Part shown: positions 1 through 6,013 of the stretch, one piece after another
Numbering within the stretch: position 1 is the first letter of the stretch
Layout: every line of letters starts with the position of its first letter
Assembly (NCBI GenBank): GCA_030596185.1
Contig: JAUVKP010000048.1
Location: 1 to 7,469 of the forward strand
DNA from: Fidelibacterota bacterium
GTDB taxonomy: Bacteria; Fidelibacterota; Fidelibacteria; Fidelibacterales; Fidelibacteraceae
Length of the DNA stretch: 7,469 nt
Reading direction: 5' to 3'
The notes under the pieces: model-generated
What the model saw: only the letters and a program-made list of their open reading frames with translations
Database searches by the model: none
Told to the model about the DNA's origin: nothing
Translations under genes and position numbers: made by a program

Positions 1-219
1 CTCTATGATCCACTCATAAGCTTTTTCACGCTGTTTCTCACTGAGTTTTTTGGAATCTCGGATCAATTCATTAAAAGCATCCGGAGGGAAAGTCACAGCT
101 GCAGCTGTGACCGGTCCCGCAAGGGGACCTCGTCCGGCTTCATCCACACCTACGATGATCTCATGATCTTTTCTAAAGGTATTATCAAATGCCTGTAGTG
201 ATGTTGCGTCACCCGACAT
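1..219 (-). CDS. rnhB: Ribonuclease HII, N-terminal part (3' end cut by window)
   Basis: RNase HII cleaves the RNA strand of RNA/DNA hybrids and starts removal of single ribonucleotides misincorporated in DNA; it acts in the cytoplasm. The first 73 codons are present and the frame runs open off the window start. The signature [14 protein letters not shown] lies at residues 24-37, with D26 and E27 matching the first two acidic catalytic residues of the family. The conserved DSKKLS motif follows at 55-60. The later two catalytic aspartates lie outside the window. The ATG at 219 is the first possible start, because the TAA of the upstream lipoprotein gene lies in the same frame only one codon before it (TAA-ACT-ATG). 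The gap is 3 nt, so the gene is very likely cotranscribed with the lipoprotein. The SD is weak (AAAGAA), so coupling to upstream translation is plausible. The family call is secure from the signature motif. Confidence 0.96.
   Translation of the reverse strand, partial: MSGDATSLQAFDNTFRKDHEIIVGVDEAGRGPLAGPVTAAAVTFPPDAFNELIRDSKKLSEKQREKAYEWIIE
92..111. repeat. Perfect 20-bp palindrome inside rnhB
   Basis: The half-site GTCACAGCTG is followed directly by its exact reverse complement with no spacer. It lies in the rnhB segment encoding V-T-A-A-A-V-T just after the catalytic GPLAGPV motif. It may arise simply from the symmetric codon run GCT-GCA-GCT flanked by Val and Thr codons. No regulatory role is shown. 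Confidence 0.6.
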
Positions 220-222
220 AGT

Positions 223-1227
223 TTATTTCTTTAGAGTAGTTGATTTCTTTTCAGAAGTTGTTTTATTTGTGCCCGTTGTAGAGCTTTCCTTACTTTTCTC
301 TTCTTTTTCTTCTTCTACCGGTTCTTTGTATTTAATGATCTCTTTTTTGACCGGTATGGCTTTCTTCACGCTTGTTGTCTTAGGGCTTACTGTTTTCTTT
401 ATGCTTGTCGTCTTCGAGCTTGTCGATTTATTTGTATCGACTGACGTGGGTTTCTTTACCAGAGAAGTAGTTACCGGTTTTTTCTTGTATTGATATTGAT
501 CCGAAGGAGTTTTTTTACTGTTATCGAGATCAATTTTACCTTGGCTTTCTGTTCCATCACTAGGTCTGGGCTTAGGTTTTGTCACCGGTTCTTTTTCTTC
601 TTCAGGTGTTTGAGTTGGAGAATTAGGTGTACCATCAACAATGATTGTTGTGGGTGGCGTTACAATAATAACCGGAGGGGGTGTAGGAATATAGACCGGA
701 TCGGGTGTATAATCAATACTGACTGTGGTCGCGTAAACAACTTCACCGGTACCAACTTTAAAACAACGAACCGAGATCATATCGTCGTGTCTTCCACGGA
801 GAATACGACCATGTAAAATATAATCTGCCTGAACTAGTTGTTGTATTTCATAGCCTTTATTATCGATCAAATTGGTTTGTGATAATTCGCGTTCTTTTAC
901 GATCTCATAAAGTGATGCGCGTTCAACAACAATAGGATTACGATAACGTGTAAGCCCTGAAACGATCATTCCGGCAAAAAAATCACCGCGATTGATCCTA
1001 TCACCATATTCATCGGTAAAATTCAATACTGCAATAGTTTTATAGCCACTTCGTTTAAATCGACGGGCCAATTTCCTTGCAATAAAACTGGCAGCTTCTT
1101 CTTCACTGTCTACCGTAACAAAGGGTTCACTATTCTGGAAGTATTGGTTATAATCATATTGTCCGTAGTATGTGCTGCAACTACTAATGAATAATAGAAT
1201 GCTCGCTAGTATAAGAATCTTTTTCAT
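223..1227 (-). CDS. Lipoprotein with CsgG/FlgO/LpoB-like core and long Lys/Thr/Ser/Pro-rich tail
   Basis: A 334-residue predicted lipoprotein of unknown exact function. Residues 1-16 form a short signal peptide (MKKILILASILLFISS) ending in a lipobox with lipidated C17; Ser at +2 would fit outer-membrane sorting by the proteobacterial rule. Residues 18-31 are Tyr/Asn/Gln-rich. Residues about 60-175 resemble the CsgG/FlgO/LpoB-type fold: TIAVLNFTDEYGDRI (64-78), VVERASLYEIVKERELSQ (100-117) and ADYILHGRIL (134-143), then a beta-rich end. From about 178 the protein becomes disordered: a Pro/Val/Ile-rich linker (178-200), then a Lys/Thr/Ser/Glu-rich tail to the end with an 11-residue tandem repeat (272-293). 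The ATG at 1227 is preceded by a GAAAGGGAA SD. It is a tandem paralogue of the gene at 1264-1887, which lacks the tail. It lies 36 nt downstream of that gene and 3 nt before rnhB. The fold assignment is by motif resemblance only. Confidence 0.82.
   Translation of the reverse strand: MKKILILASILLFISSCSTYYGQYDYNQYFQNSEPFVTVDSEEEAASFIARKLARRFKRSGYKTIAVLNFTDEYGDRINRGDFFAGMIVSGLTRYRNPIVVERASLYEIVKERELSQTNLIDNKGYEIQQLVQADYILHGRILRGRHDDMISVRCFKVGTGEVVYATTVSIDYTPDPVYIPTPPPVIIVTPPTTIIVDGTPNSPTQTPEEEKEPVTKPKPRPSDGTESQGKIDLDNSKKTPSDQYQYKKKPVTTSLVKKPTSVDTNKSTSSKTTSIKKTVSPKTTSVKKAIPVKKEIIKYKEPVEEEKEEKSKESSTTGTNKTTSEKKSTTLKK
349..414 (-). repeat. Two-copy 33-nt tandem repeat in the lipoprotein tail
   Basis: It encodes KTTSIKKTVSP followed by KTTSVKKAIPV (residues 272-293 of the lipoprotein). 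The first seven residues of each unit differ only by Ile/Val, and the rest has diverged. Related K-T-S and P-V-K/T words recur in the flanking tail, so the tail probably grew by short duplications. Confidence 0.6.
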
Positions 1228-1263
1228 TTTTTCCCTTTCTTAGGTTCTATTAAAATATATAAA
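1228..1263 (-). promoter_or_regulatory. AT-rich leader of the tailed lipoprotein gene, with SD
   Basis: This is the complete gap between the two lipoprotein genes. Read on the minus strand it has TTTATATATT, then AATAGAACC, then a purine-rich SD (GAAAGGGAA, 1231-1239) five to six bases from the ATG. The same order (TATATATT, then a TAGAAAC-like stretch, then AAGGGGA) occurs before the paralogue, so the leader seems to have been copied with the gene. The TATATT could be a -10 element, but I see no good -35; the SD is well supported and the promoter is not. Confidence 0.4.
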
Positions 1264-1887
1264 TCAATAAGGATCATCTCCTGGCATCCATGGAGTTAGT
1301 CTTACATTTTTAGTTTTATGGGGATTTGGGTTTCCTGATATTTCTTGTGGCTGTTCAAAGACTTCATCCGGTGCATAATTGATACAAATCGTTCCAGCAT
1401 AAATCACTTCACCGCTCTTCATATTAAAGCAACGAATAGATATTCTGTCTTGAAACTCTTCTTTAAGAATTCGTCCATGAAGAATGTAATCCATTTTGAA
1501 AATACCAGCTAAATCTGGATCAGTGTTCTCTGCCATACCAGCTAATTGGTTTTCTTCAAGGAATTTATAATAGGGTGCATGATCGAATAATTTTGAATTA
1601 TGTTGGGAATCTAATAAAGATACGATCTTTTGGGGTAAAGTATTGACATGATCAATTCTACCGCCATTTTCATCTGTAAATGACAATACACCAATAGTCT
1701 CTTGCGCATTATGTTTGAGAATGTGGTTTACTTTATTTGAGATGTGTAAGGTAGCAGCGTCTTCACTATAGACGGTAATAAGAGGCTCATTTTTTTGAAA
1801 GTATTGATAGTAATTATAGTTACTGTAGTAAGAGCTACATGATCCCATCATTATAATGATCAAGGCGAATATCAATATCTTTTTCAA
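1264..1887 (-). CDS. Lipoprotein with CsgG/FlgO/LpoB-like core, short paralogue
   Basis: A 207-residue predicted lipoprotein, paralogous along its length to the first about 175 residues of the next gene downstream. Shared landmarks are the MKKILI signal start, C17 as lipidated cysteine (MMGSC), YYQYFQKNEPLITVYSE at 26-42, IGVLSFTDENGGRI (65-78), MDYILHGRIL (132-141), RISIRCFNMKSGEVIYAG (148-165) and INYAPDEVF (169-177). Only about 30 residues follow that core, so it has none of the basic tail of its partner. The start is TTG at 1887: it aligns codon for codon with the ATG of the paralogue and has a good SD (AAGGGGA, 1891-1897), whereas the next ATG lies inside the signal peptide. It starts 61 nt after the comEC stop. 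Function is unknown; CsgG, FlgO and LpoB relatives act in outer-membrane secretion, flagellar or cell-wall synthase roles, so an envelope role is inferred. Confidence 0.82.
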   Translation of the reverse strand: MKKILIFALIIIMMGSCSSYYSNYNYYQYFQKNEPLITVYSEDAATLHISNKVNHILKHNAQETIGVLSFTDENGGRIDHVNTLPQKIVSLLDSQHNSKLFDHAPYYKFLEENQLAGMAENTDPDLAGIFKMDYILHGRILKEEFQDRISIRCFNMKSGEVIYAGTICINYAPDEVFEQPQEISGNPNPHKTKNVRLTPWMPGDDPY

Positions 1888-1948
1888 TTTTCCCCTTTTT
1901 AAGTTTCTATAAGAGTAATATATAAAATTGCTTCATTATGTGGAAGTA
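1888..1948 (-). promoter_or_regulatory. Leader of the short lipoprotein gene, with SD
   Basis: The gap between the comEC stop and the TTG start. On the minus strand it contains TTTTATATATT (near 1917-1928), TTATAGAAAC, and the SD AAGGGGA at 1891-1897, four bases before TTG. The layout matches the leader at 1228-1263. TATATT might serve as a -10, with no clear -35. No terminator for comEC is visible here, so read-through from comEC is also likely. Confidence 0.4.
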
Positions 1949-3970
1949 TTATTCCCGTTTATGAAGGTAATTTCCATATAAAATATAATGACGGGGATTT
2001 AGCTTATGTTCCTTAATTGGAATGATGGGAAATTCTCCCGATTCGACATTTATAAGTTCTATTCTACCTTTCCCCATTTTAAATGAAAGTGATATATCAT
2101 CTTCTTGTGCTTTCAGCTGAAAATCTGTTTTTCCACATTGAATTAAGGTGTCTTTATCAAGCATATTATAGTTTTCTTCTATCGGTACATCAATTTGGGG
2201 AATATAGACCCGGCATTCCGGGTATCTTCTACGGATCGCTACAATATTGCTATATTTATTTTTCTCCCAAGCTGTTACAAGAATAGAGACATCTCGTGAT
2301 CCCCAATGATCAAGAAGCGGTTGTATACTCCTTTCAAAATCGTTTGAATTAAAACGAACTGCTCCGGTATTAATGATCATAGCACTCCTCCCCCTTCTGT
2401 AAACGATCGCTTCACCCTTCTTTAAAGATAATTGAATGAGTTCGGGACGAGTGGACAAAACAAACCATACAAAACAAGAAAGTAAAGCGCCTATACTTAA
2501 ACGGATCTTCCAAATTTTCTTATCAACACAAGTAATGACCAAGCAGATCAACAAAACACCAAAAACGAGAGGTTTCCAGTATGAAGATATTTGCAGGGTC
2601 CAAATACCCGATCGTGAGGCCAATCGTAAAACAAAACAAAAAACATCTAAACTGATATCAAGAGCATAAATAACAAGATCGGATATTATTGTTGGTAAAT
2701 AGAGTCCCGGTAAAGACAAAATAGCACAGATCATCACGCAGAATGTTAAGGGAATGACAAGTAGGTTCAAGAACATTGAAGCAACTTGTAATGAATTAAA
2801 GTAAAACATCGCAACAGGTGCGGTAAAAAGAGCCGCACTTAAAGAGACACCTAACATATCGGTCATATAACGGACGAGAGGATTCTTAGTTTTTACTGGT
2901 AACCATGTTTTAATTTTTGAATATCCGATCAAAATGCCAAATACGGCAGCAAAAGAAAATTGGAAACCCAGATCCTGCAAAGAAAAGGGATTTACCATCA
3001 ATAATATAACCGCAGAGGCGGCCACCGCATTCAATGCTTGATACTTTCGTTGAAAAACCGGAGCAAACATAAGCATGACCGACATTAAAGATGATCGAAT
3101 GACCGAAGGGGATCCACCGGTAAGGAAACAATAAAAGATAAGAAATAAAGCAATAAAGATCGACCGAGGTACTCGCGGAATACTTAAAGTCAGCAATAGC
3201 TGGTAAATAATGAGCATGATAAGACCCACATGCAAGCCAGATACAGCCAATAAATGACTCACGCCTAATTGTCTGAATAGATCGGCAATACAAGCTGGGA
3301 TCTCTGATTTTAAGCCAAGTAGCAATCCATTAACCAGACTCCCCTTTTCAATACCCAAGACTGACAGAAATCGAACGGATATATCATATCGAACCTGATG
3401 TGAATAATAGATCAAAGGTTTTGTTATTCCCATATCTTCGATCTTGGTGCTTTTTTCGATCTGGAAACTGTGAGATAATCCATGTACTTTAGCGTAATTT
3501 AAATAATTGAAGGAATAGGGATTATTGCTTGAACTAATGGGCTTGCATTTGATACTCGTAAAATGATAACTTTTGCCGGGAAGTAGAACCCCCAACCCTT
3601 TCCGAGCATATAAAGTACCCTTGATCTTCTGTGAACCAATTTTTGTTTTCACAACATAGGAGTCAATATAATAGGGATTTGTTTTTTGTTTTAGAACAGT
3701 CAATTCCAAAGGCAGACTTTGCTCCGAAATATCATGCTTTTCGGTAAATCCCTGTTCCGCTGAAGTCAATCGCAAGAGCCCGCAGAAAATAATGCAAAGG
3801 ATAAATAAAATATTCTCAACTTTTTGGTCTTTAGTTGAAAAAATCAATATCAGCACCATAAACAATAATAATACCGTTATCCAAAAAGGGATGGAAATGA
3901 TCATCCCAATAAAAATCCCAACGCAAAAATATAAAACATAACGCAGGGCGGGCGCCGTTGTAAATGACAT
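1949..3970 (-). CDS. comEC: ComEC/Rec2-family DNA-uptake channel protein with degenerate C-terminal domain
   Basis: ComEC forms the inner-membrane channel that passes single-stranded DNA into the cytoplasm during natural transformation. This 673-residue protein has the family layout. Residues about 8-67 hold N-terminal membrane segments. Residues about 86-172 are the OB-fold-like DUF4131 region, with NPYSFNYLNYAKVHGL at 150-165. Residues about 205-480 are the Competence domain, with GLLLGLKSEIP (215-225), GVSHLLAVSGLHVGL (236-250), LTGGSPSVIRSSLM (283-296) and LQDLGFQFSFAAVFGI (331-346). Residues about 485-505 are a last helix, and 511-673 match the place of the metallo-beta-lactamase-like domain. 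In that last domain the usual THxHxDH metal motif is replaced by TAWEKNKYSN (566-575), so nuclease activity is not expected. The ATG at 3970 has a strong SD (GAGGGGG, 3976-3982) five bases away. It lies 102 nt after nadE. No other competence gene is in view, so a transformation role is inferred from family only. Confidence 0.92.
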   Translation of the reverse strand: MSFTTAPALRYVLYFCVGIFIGMIISIPFWITVLLLFMVLILIFSTKDQKVENILFILCIIFCGLLRLTSAEQGFTEKHDISEQSLPLELTVLKQKTNPYYIDSYVVKTKIGSQKIKGTLYARKGLGVLLPGKSYHFTSIKCKPISSSNNPYSFNYLNYAKVHGLSHSFQIEKSTKIEDMGITKPLIYYSHQVRYDISVRFLSVLGIEKGSLVNGLLLGLKSEIPACIADLFRQLGVSHLLAVSGLHVGLIMLIIYQLLLTLSIPRVPRSIFIALFLIFYCFLTGGSPSVIRSSLMSVMLMFAPVFQRKYQALNAVAASAVILLMVNPFSLQDLGFQFSFAAVFGILIGYSKIKTWLPVKTKNPLVRYMTDMLGVSLSAALFTAPVAMFYFNSLQVASMFLNLLVIPLTFCVMICAILSLPGLYLPTIISDLVIYALDISLDVFCFVLRLASRSGIWTLQISSYWKPLVFGVLLICLVITCVDKKIWKIRLSIGALLSCFVWFVLSTRPELIQLSLKKGEAIVYRRGRSAMIINTGAVRFNSNDFERSIQPLLDHWGSRDVSILVTAWEKNKYSNIVAIRRRYPECRVYIPQIDVPIEENYNMLDKDTLIQCGKTDFQLKAQEDDISLSFKMGKGRIELINVESGEFPIIPIKEHKLNPRHYILYGNYLHKRE

Positions 3971-3975
3971 ATGAT

Positions 3976-3982
3976 CCCCCTC
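3976..3982 (-). promoter_or_regulatory. Ribosome binding site of comEC
   Basis: GAGGGGG on the minus strand, five bases before the ATG at 3970. It fixes the start of comEC and suggests that translation does not depend on nadE. Confidence 0.7.
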
Positions 3983-4021
3983 ATAAACAACGGATGAATT
4001 TAGTTAAAATGATCTTAAGAA

Positions 4022-4045
4022 ACTATAGCTTCAGCAAATGCTGAA
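4022..4045 (-). other. Small hairpin and possible -10 box in the nadE-comEC gap
   Basis: In the 102-nt gap between nadE and comEC there is a 6-bp inverted repeat (TTCAGC, 4-nt loop, GCTGAA; 4030-4045). On the minus strand it is followed by TATAGT (4022-4027), which could be a -10 box. No U-run follows the hairpin directly, so it is a poor intrinsic terminator, and no convincing -35 is visible. It could be a weak end for nadE, a weak promoter for comEC, or neither. Confidence 0.2.
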
Positions 4046-4072
4046 AGAAGTGTGTTTAATGTCACAGAAATA

Positions 4073-5692
4073 TTATTTAAAATGATTGACCAAGGGCATT
4101 TTGCGGCCCTGTCCGAAGGCTTTTGACGTTACTCTCAAACCTGGTGCCGCTTGCCAGCGTTTGTATTCCGTGATACGGATCATATGCATAATACGATGAA
4201 CAAGTTCGGGATCCTTCGTCTCCTCGATCAACTCTTCAATAGGTTTATTGATAAGCAAATCGTCTACAAGCGGGCTAACAATATCATAATCAAAAGGATC
4301 ATATTGGTCTTCTGCCAATTCTGCAGATGGCATTTTATCGATGGTATTTTGAGGAATAGCGTCATATCCATACTGCTCATTTATATATCGGGAAAGTCCA
4401 TAAACATCCAATTTATTAAGATCACTGATAGGGCCTAAAGCACCACACATATCACCATAAAGCGTACAATAACCCAGTGCGATCTCAGTTTTATTACCTG
4501 TTGTCAAAACTAGGGCATTTTTTTTATTGGCAAGGGACATCAGTATTGTTCCGCGGACCCTGGCTTGCAAATTTTCCTCTGCAAGTCCAAATGAAGTACC
4601 TGCAAATTGCTTTTCCAATGAGCTAAGGAAGCTTTCATACATGGGTTCAACGGAGATCGTATCAAAATGAATACCCAGATTTTTTGCAAGTTGCTCGGCA
4701 TCTTTTAAGGAATGATCCGAGCTGAATTTGGAAGGCATGGCAAAACCATATACATGATCTGCACCTAAAGCATCCGTAGCCAAAGCCGCTACCAAAGCGG
4801 AATCTATACCCCCACTCAATCCGATAACGGCATCTTTAAAACCGCTTTTATAAAAATAATCTTTTATTCCCAATAATAGAGCAGCTCGCAGGTCTTCTAT
4901 AATATTGGGTTGAGGGTCCGATAAAACATTTACAGCTTTTCCATCTTTGAATTCACAATAGCCGATAGCTTCTTTGGATGCCGGCATATATGCGGCAAAT
5001 TTTCCCTCGTTATCCAATGCAAAACTGTTGCCGTCAAAAATCAGTTCATCCTGACCACCAATCAAATTCGTATATACAAAAGGCACATTACTCTCATTAA
5101 CTTTTTCACGTATAATAGCAATGCGTTCTTTGATCTTAGATACCCGAAAAGGTGAAGCACTGGCATTCAAAATAATTTCCGCACCTTTTTTTACAAGCTC
5201 TCTTGTTACTTTAGTTTCATAGCGGTCATCCCAAAGATCTTCACATATTTCAACACCCAGTTTATAAGATCTTCGCTTGATCACAACATTAACAGGTAGG
5301 GGATTATTTACATAAGAAAAATATCTTAATTCATCAAACACATCATAGGTAGGTAAATTGATCTTATGGACATGATCTATGATCTTTCCATCCTGTATTA
5401 TGGCTACAGCATTCCAGTATTTTCCATCATGTTTACGAACATATCCAACGATCGCAACAATATCTTTCGTTTTCTCAGCAATCTTATTGATCTTAATTCT
5501 ATTTTCAGCAACGAATTCATTTTCAAGCACAAGATCCAAAGGCGGATATCCGCAAAGTGCCAATTCAGGGAAAAGAATAATATCAGCATGTTCGTTTTTT
5601 GCATCAGCAATGGCTTTAATGATCTTCTCAGCATTACCCGAAACATCGCCAACCGTAAAATTAATTTGAGCTAAAGCTATTTTTAAATCCAT
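4073..5692 (-). CDS. nadE: Glutamine-dependent NAD+ synthetase
   Basis: It makes NAD+ from nicotinic acid adenine dinucleotide, ATP and glutamine, the last step of NAD synthesis, in the cytoplasm. It is a two-domain enzyme of 539 residues, a normal length for the shorter bacterial glutamine-using form. The N-terminal nitrilase-type glutaminase domain (about 1-255) shows the Glu-Lys-Cys triad: E43 in LFPELALCGYPP, K110 in HKINLPTYDVFDE and C150 in GVEICEDLW. The C-terminal synthetase domain has the ATP pyrophosphatase loop GLSGGIDSALVAALA (from about 291) and TTGNKTEIALGYCTLYGDMCG further on. I chose ATG at 5692 because homologues usually start close to the MKIALAQIN-like strand. The frame is also open from GTG at 5701, which would add three residues and overlap the acylphosphatase stop by 4 nt (GTGA). 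Either way the two genes are adjacent enough for translational coupling. Confidence 0.97.
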   Translation of the reverse strand: MDLKIALAQINFTVGDVSGNAEKIIKAIADAKNEHADIILFPELALCGYPPLDLVLENEFVAENRIKINKIAEKTKDIVAIVGYVRKHDGKYWNAVAIIQDGKIIDHVHKINLPTYDVFDELRYFSYVNNPLPVNVVIKRRSYKLGVEICEDLWDDRYETKVTRELVKKGAEIILNASASPFRVSKIKERIAIIREKVNESNVPFVYTNLIGGQDELIFDGNSFALDNEGKFAAYMPASKEAIGYCEFKDGKAVNVLSDPQPNIIEDLRAALLLGIKDYFYKSGFKDAVIGLSGGIDSALVAALATDALGADHVYGFAMPSKFSSDHSLKDAEQLAKNLGIHFDTISVEPMYESFLSSLEKQFAGTSFGLAEENLQARVRGTILMSLANKKNALVLTTGNKTEIALGYCTLYGDMCGALGPISDLNKLDVYGLSRYINEQYGYDAIPQNTIDKMPSAELAEDQYDPFDYDIVSPLVDDLLINKPIEELIEETKDPELVHRIMHMIRITEYKRWQAAPGLRVTSKAFGQGRKMPLVNHFK

Positions 5693-5697
5693 TTTTA

Positions 5698-5976
5698 TCA
5701 CATTCTTATTGAAAATTGTTGAAATATTTTTTCGTCATTCAAGCTTTCTTGAATGACCTTTTCAATTCTCGCACGTGAAGGTCCCTGTTTTAAATAATTT
5801 ATAAAAACCTGAATATCTTCATTGTACCCCTGAGCCACTATTTCGACTTCTCCCCTACTGGTATTTCTAACGTAGCCTTTGATCTTTAATTGATTGGCTC
5901 TCTCTTTGGCAAACCAGCGATAGCCAACCATTTGGACTGTTCCACAGACAGTTAATTTTTTTGTAATAACTTTCAT
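5698..5976 (-). CDS. acyP: Acylphosphatase
   Basis: A 92-residue acylphosphatase, the usual size for this single-domain family, which hydrolyses acyl phosphates such as acetyl phosphate and carbamoyl phosphate. The phosphate-binding loop and catalytic residues are visible: CGTVQMVGYR at 11-20 with R20 as the catalytic arginine, and GYVRNTSRGEVEIVAQG at 34-50 with N38 as the catalytic asparagine. The loop is normally VQGVGFR; here Met replaces the first Gly and Tyr replaces Phe. The ATG at 5976 is the only plausible start and sits directly against the U-tract of the trxA terminator, with no SD at the usual distance. Its stop lies 5 nt before the nadE ATG (or overlaps a nadE GTG). How it is transcribed is therefore unclear: read-through of the terminator, or a promoter inside trxA. 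Its physiological substrate cannot be told from sequence. Confidence 0.94.
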   Translation of the reverse strand: MKVITKKLTVCGTVQMVGYRWFAKERANQLKIKGYVRNTSRGEVEIVAQGYNEDIQVFINYLKQGPSRARIEKVIQESLNDEKIFQQFSIRM

Positions 5977-6006
5977 AAAAAAAGAACCCGGGGAGTTCCC
6001 CGGGTT
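5977..6006 (-). terminator. Intrinsic terminator after trxA
   Basis: On the minus strand AACCCGGGGA and TCCCCGGGTT pair as a GC-rich stem of 9-10 bp (5985-5994 with 5997-6006) around a very short loop, followed by C and seven U (5977-5983). This is a textbook Rho-independent terminator, beginning 7 nt after the trxA stop codon. Its U-tract ends at the base before the acylphosphatase ATG. On the plus strand no U-run follows the stem apart from TTTCGTTT, so it works best for minus-strand transcripts. Confidence 0.9.
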
Positions 6007-6013
6007 TCGTTTG

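Noticed and set aside
269..816. Two adjacent open frames on the plus strand (269-493 and 490-816)
   Set aside because: They lie antisense to the lipoprotein gene. Their Phe/Ser/Val-rich and Arg/Asn/Cys-rich translations mirror its Lys/Thr/Pro-rich codons, and neither has an SD or a recognisable motif.
2083..2669. Plus-strand open frames opposite comEC
   Set aside because: Shadow frames of the coding strand with no start signals and no recognisable protein features.
2910..3293. 127-codon minus-strand open frame inside comEC
   Set aside because: It is in another frame of the well-supported Competence domain and has no SD or family resemblance.
4151..5674. Several open frames on both strands within nadE
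   Set aside because: nadE is intact with all catalytic motifs, and these frames are alternative readings of it.
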